Assembly (NCBI GenBank): GCA_947645965.1
Contig: CANSES010000006.1
Span: 1 to 56,155, forward strand
Direction of reading: 5' to 3'
Length of the DNA: 56,155 nucleotides
Source of the DNA: an uncultured Enterorhabdus sp.
GTDB taxonomy: Bacteria; Actinomycetota; Coriobacteriia; Coriobacteriales; Eggerthellaceae
The notes under the pieces are model-generated. The model made no database searches, was not told where the DNA came from, and saw only the letters and a program-made list of their open reading frames with translations. The position numbers were made by a program, and so were the translations under genes. Numbering within the stretch: position 1 is the stretch's first letter; the number at the start of each line of letters is the position of its first letter. Shown here piece by piece: positions 7,963-17,087 of this stretch.

Positions 7963-8439
7963 TTCGTCCTCCGTCTCAATACGTTCAAGCATGCCTCTTC
8001 CGACTGACCTAGTCTTTGACCCCACACTCGCGCACCGGGGCTTTCGCTTGCGCTACCGGCCCTCTCGTCCGTCGCAGGCTCTGGCTGCGAAATGGGTGCG
8101 GACGGTGCGACTTACCTCTAGGATACGCCATGCTCACGGCGGGCGGCCCCGCTCGCTTACGTGGATCCTTTCGACCGCATCTGCCTTGGACTTGGAAGCG
8201 GGCATGCCGCCTCCGCAACTACAGACTCGAAAGAAGCACCGATAAGTGTAGCAGATCAGGCCCCCTTCCAAGAAAAGCCCAGAGAACCTCTGGTTGACGA
8301 ACGTTCCTCAAACGGCTGGCGGCATGAAGAGCGCGCGGCGCGGGAACGGCCGCGGGACGATGCGAAGGCGGCGCGCGGACGGCGGGGCGGCGGTGGTTCC
8401 CGCGACGAAACCGCGGTCGCAGCCCGCTATGATGACCCC
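7963..8439. other. Divergent intergenic region, no gene recognised
   Basis: This 477-base gap lies between the divergent solute-binding and comF genes. Frames run open through the comF side, but the Arg/Gly-rich translation looks non-coding. I looked for amino-acid riboswitches upstream of the solute-binding gene and recognise none. TATGAT at 8427-8433 lies directly ahead of the comF ATG and may be a -10 box. Confidence 0.4.
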
Positions 8440-9372
8440 ATGGCTACCCGCAGCGAACAACTCTCCCTCTTCGATCCCGCCATCGGCATCGCCGACGGCC
8501 CTGCCTCCACGGCAGCGGAGTTCACATCCGACCGGAGACGCCCATCGCAGCCGACGGCTCACTCGACGCAAGGCAGCTCGCGGCCGTTGGCCACCAGCGC
8601 CCCGAACCCCTGTCGGCCGCGTCCTCACCCCCGCTCTCCCGCACGTCCCCGCCCGAGCGAGCGGCGTTGGCGGGAGCGCGCCTTCGAGGTGGTGGCCGAG
8701 ACTCTGTGGCCCACGCGCTGCGCCATCTGCGACCGACCGGGCACGCCGCTGTGCCCCGACTGCATCGCGGCGCTCCCCTACATCGACAGCCTGCTGGCCT
8801 GTCCGCGCTGCGGTGCCCCCTTCGGGCGCGTCCAGTGCACCGAGTGCAACCGGGTGCTGCTGGCCGCCTTCGGCTACGAGGAGCCCCCCTACCGCCAGGC
8901 CGTAAGCGCGCTCGTGCTCACCGAGAAGGTGCGGCGCATCGTGACCGTGTACAAGGATCAGAGCGAGCGATCGCTGGCGCGGCCCATGGCGTCGCTCATG
9001 GCCCGTGCGACTCCGCCGCCGTGGCTCGCCGACGACGCCGTGGCCTTCGTACCCGCCACGGCCGCCGCCCGACGGCGCCGCGGCTTCGACCACGCCGAGC
9101 ATTTGGCCCGAGAGCTGTCGTGGCTGTTGGATGTGGACTTCGCTCCCCTCCTGGCCACGCCGCGTCGCCTCGACCAGCGCCGGCTGGGCCGCGCCGAGCG
9201 CATCCAGAACATGAGGGAAGCCCTGCAAGTGCTTCCCGGCGCCACGGTGCCCGACGCCGTCATCCTCGTCGATGACGTGTGCACCACCGGCTCCACCCTG
9301 TTCGCCGCCACCGAGGCCCTGAAGGCCCAGGGCGCCCGAACGATCCACGCCCTTACCTTCGCCCGTGCCTAG
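8440..9372 (+). CDS. ComF-family protein with phosphoribosyltransferase domain
   Basis: The protein has 310 residues, compared with about 220-240 for typical ComFC. A poorly conserved, basic and Pro-rich N-terminus of about 75 residues comes first. The zinc-binding part follows (CAICDRPGTPLCPDC, then CPRCGAPFGRVQCTEC), then the ComF core with VPATAAARRRRGFDHAEHLA and the PRPP-loop motif VILVDDVCTTGSTLF. ComF proteins assist DNA uptake in naturally competent bacteria, and many others have unclear roles. No Shine-Dalgarno sequence precedes the ATG at 8440. A TATGAT box seven bases upstream suggests a leaderless message; a start nearer the zinc finger is also possible. Confidence 0.8.
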   Translation: MATRSEQLSLFDPAIGIADGPASTAAEFTSDRRRPSQPTAHSTQGSSRPLATSAPNPCRPRPHPRSPARPRPSERRWRERAFEVVAETLWPTRCAICDRPGTPLCPDCIAALPYIDSLLACPRCGAPFGRVQCTECNRVLLAAFGYEEPPYRQAVSALVLTEKVRRIVTVYKDQSERSLARPMASLMARATPPPWLADDAVAFVPATAAARRRRGFDHAEHLARELSWLLDVDFAPLLATPRRLDQRRLGRAERIQNMREALQVLPGATVPDAVILVDDVCTTGSTLFAATEALKAQGARTIHALTFARA

Positions 9373-9392
9373 GGAGGTGATTGCGAAAAGAA

Positions 9393-9420
9393 GAAAGCGC
9401 GCCGAGACCAGCGCGCTTTC
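9393..9420. terminator. Terminator between convergent comF and glycosyltransferase
   Basis: GAAAGCGCGC (9393-9402) pairs with GCGCGCTTTC (9411-9420) around an 8-nt loop. It lies between the stop codons of converging genes. Confidence 0.75.
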
Positions 9421-9459
9421 CCAGTAACTTGAAGTTGTCAGACGAACCGAGCAGCGGCC

Positions 9460-10785
9460 CTACTTCGAAAGGCGCACGCCCTCGGCCTCGGAGAACTCGG
9501 CCACATCCACGGAAATGGAATGGCGGATCGGCTTCCAGGCGGCCTTCTTCACCAGGGCGATGAGCGCGATGGGGATGTAGGTGAGCATGAACAGCGGGAA
9601 GGTGAACATATAGCGCACCTTCTTGGCCGTGGTGGTGCGGATGGAATCCCATTCGACGAAGGTGGTGAGCACGCCGAACACGAACATGATGATCACGTAG
9701 TTGCACAGGCAGAACACAATGGAGGTGAGCGAGGAGGCGATGGCCACGCCGGTGGACATAACGCCGGTGGCGGCCAGCACGATGATGATCGCGTTGAAGA
9801 TGATGGAGATGACGGACAACAGCATACCCGGTGCGATGGTCATGAGCATGTCGTAGCAGGCGAAGCGGTAGCCCTTGGGGTTGGTCACCGCGCCCTTCAC
9901 CAGGCCGCCGGCGTAATGGGCGAACACCTGGTAGAAGCCTTTGGCCCAACGGAAACGCTGGTTCCACGAGTCGCGGAAGGTGATGGGCTGCTCGTCGTAG
10001 AGCACCGCCGTGGGGCAGTAGGCGATGCGCACGCCGTCGATGATGGAGGAGGCCGAGAACTCGATATCCTCGGTCAGCAGGTGCCATTTCCAGCCGCCGG
10101 CCTTCTTCAGGATGTCGGCCGCGATGAAGAAGCCCGTGCCCGACACCGCGCAGGAGGTGTTCAGGGTCAGGCGCGCCTGGTTCAGGAACTTGGCCTCGCG
10201 CAAGAACCACACGCCGTAGCCGGCGGAGATCCAGTTGCTGCCGAAGTTCTTGGAGTTGCGGTACGAAGTGGAGGCCTTGGCGCCGTTGTCGAAGGTGGCG
10301 TTCATCTCGCGGAAATAGTTCACGTCGAGCACGTTATCGGCGTCGAACACGAAATAGGCCTCGTAGTCGCGATCGGCGTACTGCTCCCAGATGGCCTTCA
10401 GACCGTAGTCCAGGGCATAGCCCTTCCCCACCTGCTTGTCGTTGCGGCGCGGGAACACGATGGCGCCGGCCTCGCGGGCCACCTCGGCGGTGTTGTCGGT
10501 GCAGTTGTCGGCGATGACGAACACGTCGATCAGCTCGGCGGGATAGTTCTGCACCTTGATAGAGTGAATGAGGTCGGCGATGACCGTCTCCTCGTTGCGG
10601 GCCGCCACCATGACGGCATAGCGGTGGTTTCTCGCCGCCACCTTCTTGGGGGCGCGGCGCGTCAGCACGACGAGAACGTAGTAGAGCTGGTAGGTGTAGC
10701 AGACGGTAAAGGTCAGAAACACGCAGAAGTTGAAGATGTCGACGAAGGAAAGGGCCGACACTTGCGATGCTACGGTATCGAACAA
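9460..10785 (-). CDS. Membrane glycosyltransferase, GT2 processive type
   Basis: The protein has about 441 residues. One N-terminal transmembrane helix (FNFCVFLTFTVCYTYQLYYVL) is followed by a GT-A domain with VMVAARNEE, the nucleotide-sugar DxD in FVFDADNVLD, an acceptor-site LLTEDIEF and the processivity motif QRFRWAKG. Three to four C-terminal transmembrane helices follow. This is the architecture of hyaluronan, poly-N-acetylglucosamine or cellulose-type synthases that polymerise and export a beta-linked polysaccharide. The start is uncertain: the frame runs on upstream, but the TTG at 10785 has GAGGAG at proper spacing. No partner genes are adjacent, so the product is unknown. It is divergent from ahcY. 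Confidence 0.8.
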   Translation of the reverse strand: MFDTVASQVSALSFVDIFNFCVFLTFTVCYTYQLYYVLVVLTRRAPKKVAARNHRYAVMVAARNEETVIADLIHSIKVQNYPAELIDVFVIADNCTDNTAEVAREAGAIVFPRRNDKQVGKGYALDYGLKAIWEQYADRDYEAYFVFDADNVLDVNYFREMNATFDNGAKASTSYRNSKNFGSNWISAGYGVWFLREAKFLNQARLTLNTSCAVSGTGFFIAADILKKAGGWKWHLLTEDIEFSASSIIDGVRIAYCPTAVLYDEQPITFRDSWNQRFRWAKGFYQVFAHYAGGLVKGAVTNPKGYRFACYDMLMTIAPGMLLSVISIIFNAIIIVLAATGVMSTGVAIASSLTSIVFCLCNYVIIMFVFGVLTTFVEWDSIRTTTAKKVRYMFTFPLFMLTYIPIALIALVKKAAWKPIRHSISVDVAEFSEAEGVRLSK

Positions 10786-11066
10786 CTCGATGACTCCTCG
10801 GTCTTGCACCCGCCAGGGCGCGACTACGCAAACGACTGAATTATAGCCTTGGAAATTCCGCCGTGGGGATATTTTGAGACTAAGAGGGCGTTTTGGTACT
10901 TTTTGGCCCCAAAGAGCCCCGGCTCTCCGCATTTGGGACACACCGCCTCCACACCTGTAAGGAAAGCGTAAGATTCCCGTGGGCTGCCGATGCGCCGCCG
11001 CGCCGGCGGGGCGCCCTATGCTACCCTGTGAGCAGAGCTCCAAACCATTCAGAAAGGAAGTTCTCT

Positions 11067-12323
11067 GTGAGCAAAGCCTGCGACATCAAGGACATCAACC
11101 TGGCCGACGAGGGCCGCGCCCGCATCGAGTGGGCCGACCGCGACATGCCCGTGCTCGCCCGTATCCGCGAGCGCTTCGCCGCCGAGCGCCCCCTGGAGGG
11201 CGTGCGCATCGGCGCCTGCATGCACGTGACCACCGAGACGGCCAACCTCATGCGCGCGCTCGTGGCCGCCGGCGCCGAGGTCACGCTCTGCGCCTCGAAC
11301 CCGCTTTCCACCCAGGACGACACCGCCGCCTCCCTCGTGCGCGACTACGGCGTGTCGGTGTTCGCCATCGCCGGCGAGGACGGCGACACCTACCACCGCC
11401 ATATCGCCGAGGTGGTGGCCACCAACCCGCAGATCATCATGGACGACGGCGCCGATCTGGACACCGCCCTGCACACCGAGTTCACCGACAAGCTGGCCGA
11501 CGTGATCGGCGGCACCGAGGAGACCACCACCGGCGTGGTGCGCCTGGCCGCCATGGCCGCCGAGGGCGCCCTGGCCTACCCCGTGTTCAACATCAACGAC
11601 GCCAATACCAAGCACTGCTTCGACAACCACTACGGCACGGGCCAGTCCACCCTGGACGGCATCGTGCGCGCCACGAACCGCCTTCTGTGCGGCCGCACCA
11701 TGGTGGTGTCCGGCTTCGGCTACTGCGGCAGCGGCCTGGCCCAGCGCGCCCGCGGCATGGGCATGGACGTCATCGTCTGCGAGGTGGATCCGCTCAAGGC
11801 CCTCGAGGCCCACATGGAGGGCTACCGCGTGATGAAGGCCGCCGACGCCGCCCGCTTCGCCGATGTGTGGGTGACCGTCACCGGCGACTGCAACGTCATC
11901 GACGCCCCGGCCTTCGAGACCATGAAGGACGGCGCCATCGTGTGCAACTCCGGCCACTTCGATTCCGAGATCAACCTGGAATGGCTGCGCGAGCACGCCG
12001 TGAAGGTGGAGGAACTGAAGCCCCTGGTGGAGGAGTACACCCTGCCCGACGGCCGCACCATCATCGTGTTGGCCCAGGGCCGTTTGGTGAACCTCGCCTG
12101 CGCCGAGGGGCACCCCGCCTCGGTCATGGACATGAGCTTCGCCAACCAGGCCCTGGCCGCCGAGTACCTCTACCAGCACGCCGACGAGTTGCAGAACAAG
12201 GTGTACGACGTGCCGGCCGCCATCGACGACGGCGTGGCCCGCGTGAAGCTGGAGACCCTCGGCATCGAGATCGACGAGCTCACCGAGGAGCAGATCGCCT
12301 ACATGAACAGCTGGAAGTTCTAG
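11067..12323 (+). CDS. ahcY: Adenosylhomocysteinase
   Basis: The protein has 418 residues, the normal bacterial length. It hydrolyses S-adenosylhomocysteine to adenosine and homocysteine in the cytoplasm, keeping methyltransferases active. Visible motifs include [16 protein letters not shown], the substrate-site [13 protein letters not shown], the NAD-binding Rossmann loop [17 protein letters not shown] and [10 protein letters not shown]. The GTG at 11067 follows AAAGGAAG and starts where homology begins. The gene is monocistronic with its own terminator at 12353-12384. The 281-base divergent gap upstream (10786-11066) should contain its promoter. Confidence 0.95.
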   Translation: MSKACDIKDINLADEGRARIEWADRDMPVLARIRERFAAERPLEGVRIGACMHVTTETANLMRALVAAGAEVTLCASNPLSTQDDTAASLVRDYGVSVFAIAGEDGDTYHRHIAEVVATNPQIIMDDGADLDTALHTEFTDKLADVIGGTEETTTGVVRLAAMAAEGALAYPVFNINDANTKHCFDNHYGTGQSTLDGIVRATNRLLCGRTMVVSGFGYCGSGLAQRARGMGMDVIVCEVDPLKALEAHMEGYRVMKAADAARFADVWVTVTGDCNVIDAPAFETMKDGAIVCNSGHFDSEINLEWLREHAVKVEELKPLVEEYTLPDGRTIIVLAQGRLVNLACAEGHPASVMDMSFANQALAAEYLYQHADELQNKVYDVPAAIDDGVARVKLETLGIEIDELTEEQIAYMNSWKF

Positions 12324-12352
12324 CCCCACGCAAGACACCCCAGTCACGAACG

Positions 12353-12384
12353 ACGAGAGGCGGCCTCAGGGCCGCCTCTCTCAT
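12353..12384 (+). terminator. ahcY terminator
   Basis: GAGAGGCGGCC pairs with GGCCGCCTCTC around a 4-nt loop region at 12355-12380, ending in a T-rich stretch, 30 nt after the ahcY stop codon. Confidence 0.85.
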
Positions 12385-12447
12385 TGTGCCACCATAGCTT
12401 CTCCCGCATCCCAACCAAAGGCCGCGGGAAATGGCAGGCGCCAAAGA

Positions 12448-12873
12448 CTAGTTCGTCACCGTCTCGTAGGGCCAGTCGATGATACCGCCGAAGTCGTAGA
12501 TCTGCCGGTAGCCCAAAGCCGCCAGCTTGCGGGCCGCCTCGGCCGAACGAACCCCGCTGCGGCAGTACACGAGCACCGGCTCCTCCTTGTCGGGCACCAC
12601 CGCGGCCGCCGTCTCGGCGCTGATAGTATCCAAGGTCAGCAACTGGGCGCCGGGCACGTGGCCGCCCGCATACTCCTCGGGCGTGCGCACATCGAGCACC
12701 GCCACCTCGTTGGACGCCATCACCTCGTGCGCCGCCTCGGCGCTGATCTTCTCCACCACTGCGGCTCCTTCCGCCGTCGTCTCACCCGTCGGGCCGGCAC
12801 AACCGACCAGAAGCGACAGCGCGAGCAACGCCGACGCCAAAGCCGTCACGGCGATTATCGAAATCTTGCGCAC
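12448..12873 (-). CDS. Rhodanese-domain lipoprotein (copy 2)
   Basis: The protein has 141 residues. Signal peptide MRKISIIAVTALASALLALSLLVGC carries a lipobox (LVGC), so the mature protein is tethered outside the membrane. The single rhodanese domain contains VAVLDVRTPEEYAGGH and the active-site loop CRSGVRS, then DFGGIIDWPYE. Rhodaneses transfer sulfane sulfur from thiosulfate or persulfides. The GTG at 12873 has AGGAGG ahead of it. It is a near-duplicate of 13510-14085 without the C-terminal extension. It lies about 100 bases downstream of a regulatory dyad identical to that of the mocA operon, so it probably belongs to the same regulon. Confidence 0.85.
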   Translation of the reverse strand: MRKISIIAVTALASALLALSLLVGCAGPTGETTAEGAAVVEKISAEAAHEVMASNEVAVLDVRTPEEYAGGHVPGAQLLTLDTISAETAAAVVPDKEEPVLVYCRSGVRSAEAARKLAALGYRQIYDFGGIIDWPYETVTN

Positions 12874-12976
12874 GGCACCCCGCCTCCTTTTCGATCGGTA
12901 TCTGGTGGACCGATTCTAACATAGCAGACAGCCCCAGAATGCACCGCTCCGAGCAAAGAGCGCTGCGCAAGCGGCA

Positions 12977-12997
12977 CATTCCCCAAAAGGGGTATCT
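12977..12997 (-). promoter_or_regulatory. LuxR/NarL-type dyad operator, copy 1
   Basis: CATTCCCCAAAAGGGGTA on the plus strand reads TACCCCTTTTGGGGAATG in the direction of the rhodanese gene at 12873. The 21 bases are identical to 26354-26374 and similar to 21133-21150. It fits a 7-2-7 inverted heptamer of NarL/FixJ type (TACCCCT-TT-TGGGGAA). Unlike the other two copies, it has no clear -10 hexamer 20 nt downstream; a TATGTT box lies farther down near 12920. Confidence 0.6.
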
Positions 12998-13003
12998 CGG
13001 ACC

Positions 13004-13531
13004 CTACCAGGACACGTCGCTGTCCCGCAGGTCGTAGAGACGCAGCTGGGTCTCGATAAGATGGCCGTAAACGTCGTACAGGGGCGGCAGCAGGCGCACG
13101 TGGCGATAGCCCAAGTCGATGAGCCCCTCCCGAACTAGCTTCTTCAGCTCGCGGCTCACCGTGGGACGCTCGACACCGGCCAGAAACGCGATGTCCTCCT
13201 GGGCCACGGGCAACACGCCCTCGAAGCCGATCTGGCGCGAGAGCTGGTTGTGCAAGCGCAAGAGCACCGACACCACCTTCTCGCGCGCCCGCCGATGGGC
13301 ACCGGTTAAGGCCTGCCCGTACATGCCGGTATTGCAATTCAAGCCGAGGCACCCGTTCAGCTGCTGGGCCTCGTCGATGGCCAGGCGCGTCATGAGGTCC
13401 TTCACGAAGCCCGCGTCCAAAGCGCACAGCCGCGTGGGCGGACACCGGCCCCGGTTCGGGCAGGCCAGCGCCTCCGACCGCAGGCGAAAGCCGCCCGAAC
13501 AGCAAGCAGCTATTCGCTTTCTGGCAGGGAT
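13004..13531 (-). pseudogene. Truncated Fnr/Crp-like regulator lacking its sensor barrel
   Basis: From a TTG at 13420 the frame encodes 138 residues: the dimerisation helix ([17 protein letters not shown]) and a winged helix (VAQEDIAFLAGVERPTVSRELKKL). They match the C-terminal half of the full-length regulator at 30008-30784 almost residue for residue. Directly upstream, in frame, lies CPNRGRCPPTRLCALDAG, matching the N-terminal cysteine cluster of the same regulator (C-x5-C-x5-C). The roughly 90-residue cyclic-nucleotide-type barrel is therefore missing. No ATG, GTG or TTG precedes the Cys cluster back to the stop at 13532-13534. It is most likely an internal-deletion pseudogene; a shortened functional regulator translated from 13420 is possible. 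Confidence 0.65.
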
Positions 13532-14085
13532 TTAGTCTTGCCGCAGACCACTTTCACGCCGACGGGGAGCTGGTCGGCCTCGAGACCGCACGAGGCGGGG
13601 TCGGCGTTCTCGATGGTGGCATAGGGCCAGTCGAGGATACTGCCGAAGTCGTAGATCTCCCGGTACCCTAAGGCTTCCAACTTCCGCGCCGCCTCGGCAG
13701 AGCGCACGCCGCTGCGGCAGTAGACGAGCAGAGGGGTCTCCTTGTCGGGGGCAACGGCGGCAGCGGCGGCATCGTCGATCGTATCCAAGGTCAGAAGGCG
13801 CGCGTTCACGATATGGCGCTCGGCGTATTCCTCGGGCGTGCGCACGTCGATCACCAGCGTCTCGTTGGAGACCATCATCTCATGGGCCTCATCGGCGGTT
13901 ATCTTCTGAATCACCGGGTGCTCTCCTTCCGTCGGTGCACAATCGCCGGTATCGCTCGAAGCACATCCGGCAATCAGCATCAGGCTTGACAGTATAGCGA
14001 TACCGGCGGCAAGAAGGCGGTCGGACGATATCTGAAGCACCGAACGGCGGGAACGGGAGAAGTGTCCCGAAAGCCGCCTAACCAT
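13510..14085 (-). CDS. Rhodanese-domain lipoprotein (copy 1)
   Basis: The protein has 191 residues. A long basic N-region, the hydrophobic segment LLAAGIAILSSLMLIAGC and a lipobox (IAGC) predict an exported lipoprotein. The rhodanese domain has LVIDVRTPEEYAERH and the catalytic loop CRSGVRS. A C-terminal extension of about 35 residues contains two more Cys (ASCGLEAD and VVCGKT). Its start overlaps the xdhC stop by 8 bases, so it belongs to the molybdo-hydroxylase operon. Its protein and DNA are clearly similar to 12448-12873, suggesting a duplication spanning the regulator remnant. It may supply or process sulfur for the exported enzyme; this is inference. Confidence 0.85.
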   Translation of the reverse strand: MVRRLSGHFSRSRRSVLQISSDRLLAAGIAILSSLMLIAGCASSDTGDCAPTEGEHPVIQKITADEAHEMMVSNETLVIDVRTPEEYAERHIVNARLLTLDTIDDAAAAAVAPDKETPLLVYCRSGVRSAEAARKLEALGYREIYDFGSILDWPYATIENADPASCGLEADQLPVGVKVVCGKTKSLPESE

Positions 14086-15415
14086 GAGCCTTCGATTCCC
14101 CGTTCTTCTCGGCTTCCACCTTGAGGGCAGACTGGAGCATGGTGGAAAGATCGTAGGGGCCGCCGTGGCGCACGGCGGTAATCTCGGCCATGACGGAAAG
14201 TGCTATCTCGGCCGGCTCGCGGCCGCGCAGGTCGAGGCCGATGGGGCCGAAGATGCGATCGACCTGCTCGTCGGTGCATCCCTCCTCGCGCAGCGCGCGC
14301 CAGCGGGCCCATTGGGTGGTGGCGCGCCCGAGCGAGCCGATGTAGAAGGCCGGAGAATCGAGGGCGGCCATAAGCGCCGGCACGTCGATCTTCGGGTCGT
14401 GGGTAAGGGCGCACACGGCCGTGCTCGCCGTGAGGGGGATGTCGCGGAAGGCCTCCTGGGGCCACGCGTGCACGAGCTCGTCCACAGCCGGGAAACGCTC
14501 GTCGGTGGCGAAGATGCCGCGCGGGTCGATGACCACGGTGCGGTAGCCCAGCACGTGCGCGATCTCGCACAGGCGCACGGCGATGTGCACGCCGCCGATG
14601 CAGACGAGCTGCGGCTTGGATGCCATACGGGCGAAGAACCAGTCCAGGCCGCTCCCAACGATATGGCCCGTGCTCGCTGTGCGGGGACGGGCGGCCACGG
14701 CGCCAGCCACCGACGCGAGGACCCGATCATCAGCCGCGCCAGCCGGCACGATGAGGGCCAGATCGGCGCGCTCGGGCACAGCGGCCAGGGCAAGTCCTGC
14801 CGCCTGCGCGCCGCCGGCAAATGAGAGCGCCGCTTCGGCGGCCGCGCGATCGGCTACGAGGAAGGAGAGCCCCACGAAGGGGGCGCCGCTCTCGGAGCTG
14901 TCCGCCGATGGTGGGGAGGGAGCGGCGTCGCGGACAGCTCCGAGAGCAGGTTCCGCATCGGGCGCGGGGACGTCGGCGGCCGCAGGTGCGACGCTCGCGC
15001 CATCCGCCCCGGCCTCGGCGCTGATCGCAACCTCCTCCACCGCCGTCACACGCACATAGTCGGCGTCGGCAGCGATAAGGGCGTCCTCGCAGGCGAACAG
15101 CGCCCCGTCCAGTACAGACACGAACACCTCGATGTTGCCCCCGCACGACAGGCCCACTTCCTGGGCCCGCCGCGTGGAGGCGTGGAACTTCTCCAGGGAG
15201 GAGAGATGCCCGTCCAGGCAATCGAGCGCCACCTGGGCGATGGCGCCCTCGATGCAGCCGCCCGATACCGATCCGGCGATGCGCCCGTCGGCGGTCACGG
15301 CCATGCAGGCGCCGGGCGTGCGGGGCGATGATCCCCAGGTCTTGGTCACCTGGGCCAAGGCCACGCTCTCGCCCGCCGCAAGCCAACGGCGCACGTCATC
15401 TCGAATCTCGCGCAT
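14078..15415 (-). CDS. xdhC: XdhC/CoxI-family molybdenum cofactor chaperone
   Basis: The protein has about 445 residues. The N-terminal XdhC_CoxI domain contains TWGSSPRTPGACMAV and GSVSGGCIEGAI; the C-terminal Rossmann domain has LVCIGGVHIAVRLCEIAHVLG, VIDPRG, ALTHDPKID and FYIGSLGR. XdhC binds Moco, protects its sulfurated form and hands it to xanthine-dehydrogenase-family enzymes. The E. coli equivalent for PaoABC is PaoD. A low-complexity Ala/Pro-rich insert of about 70 residues separates the domains and makes this copy longer than usual. The ATG at 15415 has AGGAGGAG right before it; a TTG at 15436 is an alternative. It lies in the hydroxylase operon. Confidence 0.9.
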   Translation of the reverse strand: MREIRDDVRRWLAAGESVALAQVTKTWGSSPRTPGACMAVTADGRIAGSVSGGCIEGAIAQVALDCLDGHLSSLEKFHASTRRAQEVGLSCGGNIEVFVSVLDGALFACEDALIAADADYVRVTAVEEVAISAEAGADGASVAPAAADVPAPDAEPALGAVRDAAPSPPSADSSESGAPFVGLSFLVADRAAAEAALSFAGGAQAAGLALAAVPERADLALIVPAGAADDRVLASVAGAVAARPRTASTGHIVGSGLDWFFARMASKPQLVCIGGVHIAVRLCEIAHVLGYRTVVIDPRGIFATDERFPAVDELVHAWPQEAFRDIPLTASTAVCALTHDPKIDVPALMAALDSPAFYIGSLGRATTQWARWRALREEGCTDEQVDRIFGPIGLDLRGREPAEIALSVMAEITAVRHGGPYDLSTMLQSALKVEAEKNGESKAHG

Positions 15416-15455
15416 CTTCTCCTCCTCTTGGCTCAATGAGCCTCGCTCCTGCGCC

Positions 15456-15956
15456 CTACAGCTCGTGGCAGGTGAGGCACTCCTCGTCGGTCAGGTTCTG
15501 ATCCACATGGCTTCGGGGCACCTGCGTGCCGGAGCCCGAGCCGTCGGCGGTATGGCAGCTCGTGCACGCCGTGCCGTTGCCCTCGCCGTGCACCACCTCG
15601 GGGATGTCGCAGGCAATGCCGTAGACAGGCACGTACTCGCCTTCGGAGTAGTCGGTGACGCCCTCCAGGGGCTCCAGGTCCTGGGACACCACGGCCCCGG
15701 CGGCACCGCCGGCGATGCGCTCCTGCTGGAGCTGCTCCTCCTCGGAACCCTCGATACCCGCGCCGCCCGTGACCTCGGCCTCGACGGAGGGATCGTAGGG
15801 GGTGTACTCGCCCCGCACCACCATGTCGTTGGAGGCAAGCCCATCGCTCGGGGCGGCCTCCTGGGCCTGGGGCGCGCAACCTGCCACCAGACCCGTCAGG
15901 GCCACGGCGCACACCGCAAGTCCGACGACCCCCTTCCTGTATGTGTTCTTTCTCAT
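15456..15956 (-). CDS. Diheme c-type cytochrome lipoprotein
   Basis: The protein has 166 residues. The signal peptide VVGLAVCAVALTGLVAGC ends in a lipobox, placing the protein on the outer face of the membrane. Two CxxCH haem-binding motifs lie near the C-terminus (CTSCH and CLTCH), preceded by an acidic linker. The ATG at 15956 has GGAG seven bases ahead. In this operon it is the natural electron acceptor or donor for the exported molybdo-hydroxylase. E. coli PaoABC has no such cytochrome, so this would be a lineage-specific arrangement. Family assignment within small diheme cytochromes is uncertain. Confidence 0.85.
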   Translation of the reverse strand: MRKNTYRKGVVGLAVCAVALTGLVAGCAPQAQEAAPSDGLASNDMVVRGEYTPYDPSVEAEVTGGAGIEGSEEEQLQQERIAGGAAGAVVSQDLEPLEGVTDYSEGEYVPVYGIACDIPEVVHGEGNGTACTSCHTADGSGSGTQVPRSHVDQNLTDEECLTCHEL

Positions 15957-16007
15957 ATCTCGCTCCTTCATCCACCGCGCCTTCAAGGCGCGCAACGAAC
16001 AGGTTCC

Positions 16008-17063
16008 TTATCGAAGTTTCTCGGCGATGGTCGCCAGGGTGTCGCGACACAGGCCCGCCGCGCACCGCTCCACCGGCGGCACCTCCCCATCGGCCTCCAT
16101 GGCCTGGGGGAAGCGGGCCGCCTCGTCGTAGGCGACGACCGTAAGCGGCCGGCGAGTGCGCAGCGTGCGCAGCCGTGCGATAAAGGCCCCCAGATACGAG
16201 GGGTTCTCCATCTCGGCTGGGGCCAGCACCTCCACGGCCAGGTCGGCAAACCGCTGCAGGCGCTGCTTGCGATCCACCGTGGCCTGCACCTTCTCAGGCG
16301 ATTCCAGCTGGTACAGCAAAAGCACGCGATGACCCAGCATACCCGCCGTGTTTCCCCCGGCCGACGTATCGCGTGCGACGGGCGCCAGGGCATCGTAGCA
16401 GTCGATCTCGCGAGCCGCCTCGCACTTGAGGGCGAAGACGCGCCCGTCGGCGCACCGGACGACCGCCTCGGGGAAGCGCCGCTCCCGGGAGGGCACCTGG
16501 GCTCCCATGGTGAGCACGTCGGTCGGTGCGACGCAGGCCGTCTGACCGTCCCCGCATCCCACGGCCCAGACACGCACGGGGCCAAGCGACGCCAGGACAC
16601 CCAGGTAGACCCAGGCCTCGTAGGCACCCCGCGCAAGCGCGTCAGCCGTGGCGCGCACACACCGGCGCGCCTGGCCGTCAGCCTCGGACAGGGCCACGCG
16701 CCCCGAAAGGGCATCGATAACCACCGACTGCAGCGGCACAGCCAAGGCCTTCGCGGGGTTAGCTGCGAAGGCCTCCAACCGACCGGGTAGCGCGACCTTC
16801 GCCAAGCCGGCAGCACGAGACAAATCCTCGCACACCGCTGCCAGTGCGTCGGCAAGCCGCCCCATCGAGACCCGCTCGCCGTCGGTCAGCACCGCATCGA
16901 CGATCTGATGCTGGATGGCCCCCACGCGCTCGTAGAACTCCCCGCGCAACGGGGCGGCCACCGAGAGCATCTGCGGAGTCACGTTCACGCCGTCACGCTC
17001 CTGCGCCCACTGGCGCAGCTCAACCAGCGCCTCGCCCCATGTTGCTGTCTTCGCCTGCCCCAT
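16008..17063 (-). CDS. Conserved-looking protein of unknown function in the hydroxylase operon
   Basis: The protein has 351 residues. I recognise no domain. It has no signal peptide or membrane helix and is predicted to be cytoplasmic. Residues 1-100 look helical (ALVELRQWAQERDGV, RLADALAAVCEDLSR); the rest is mixed, with scattered Cys (VGCGDG, VRCADG, KCEAARE, IDCYDA). It starts 24 bases after the FAD-subunit gene stop and ends 51 bases before the cytochrome gene. A role in assembly of the enzyme or its cofactor is a reasonable guess from position only. Confidence 0.7.
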   Translation of the reverse strand: MGQAKTATWGEALVELRQWAQERDGVNVTPQMLSVAAPLRGEFYERVGAIQHQIVDAVLTDGERVSMGRLADALAAVCEDLSRAAGLAKVALPGRLEAFAANPAKALAVPLQSVVIDALSGRVALSEADGQARRCVRATADALARGAYEAWVYLGVLASLGPVRVWAVGCGDGQTACVAPTDVLTMGAQVPSRERRFPEAVVRCADGRVFALKCEAAREIDCYDALAPVARDTSAGGNTAGMLGHRVLLLYQLESPEKVQATVDRKQRLQRFADLAVEVLAPAEMENPSYLGAFIARLRTLRTRRPLTVVAYDEAARFPQAMEADGEVPPVERCAAGLCRDTLATIAEKLR

Positions 17064-17087
17064 CGTCGTCAGCTTCCCTTCCGCATC

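Noticed and set aside
7963..8439. Riboswitch or other leader RNA before the solute-binding protein gene
   Set aside because: Some GC hairpins and an AGAGGTAAG stretch suggested a lysine-type leader, but the conserved core elements could not be placed.
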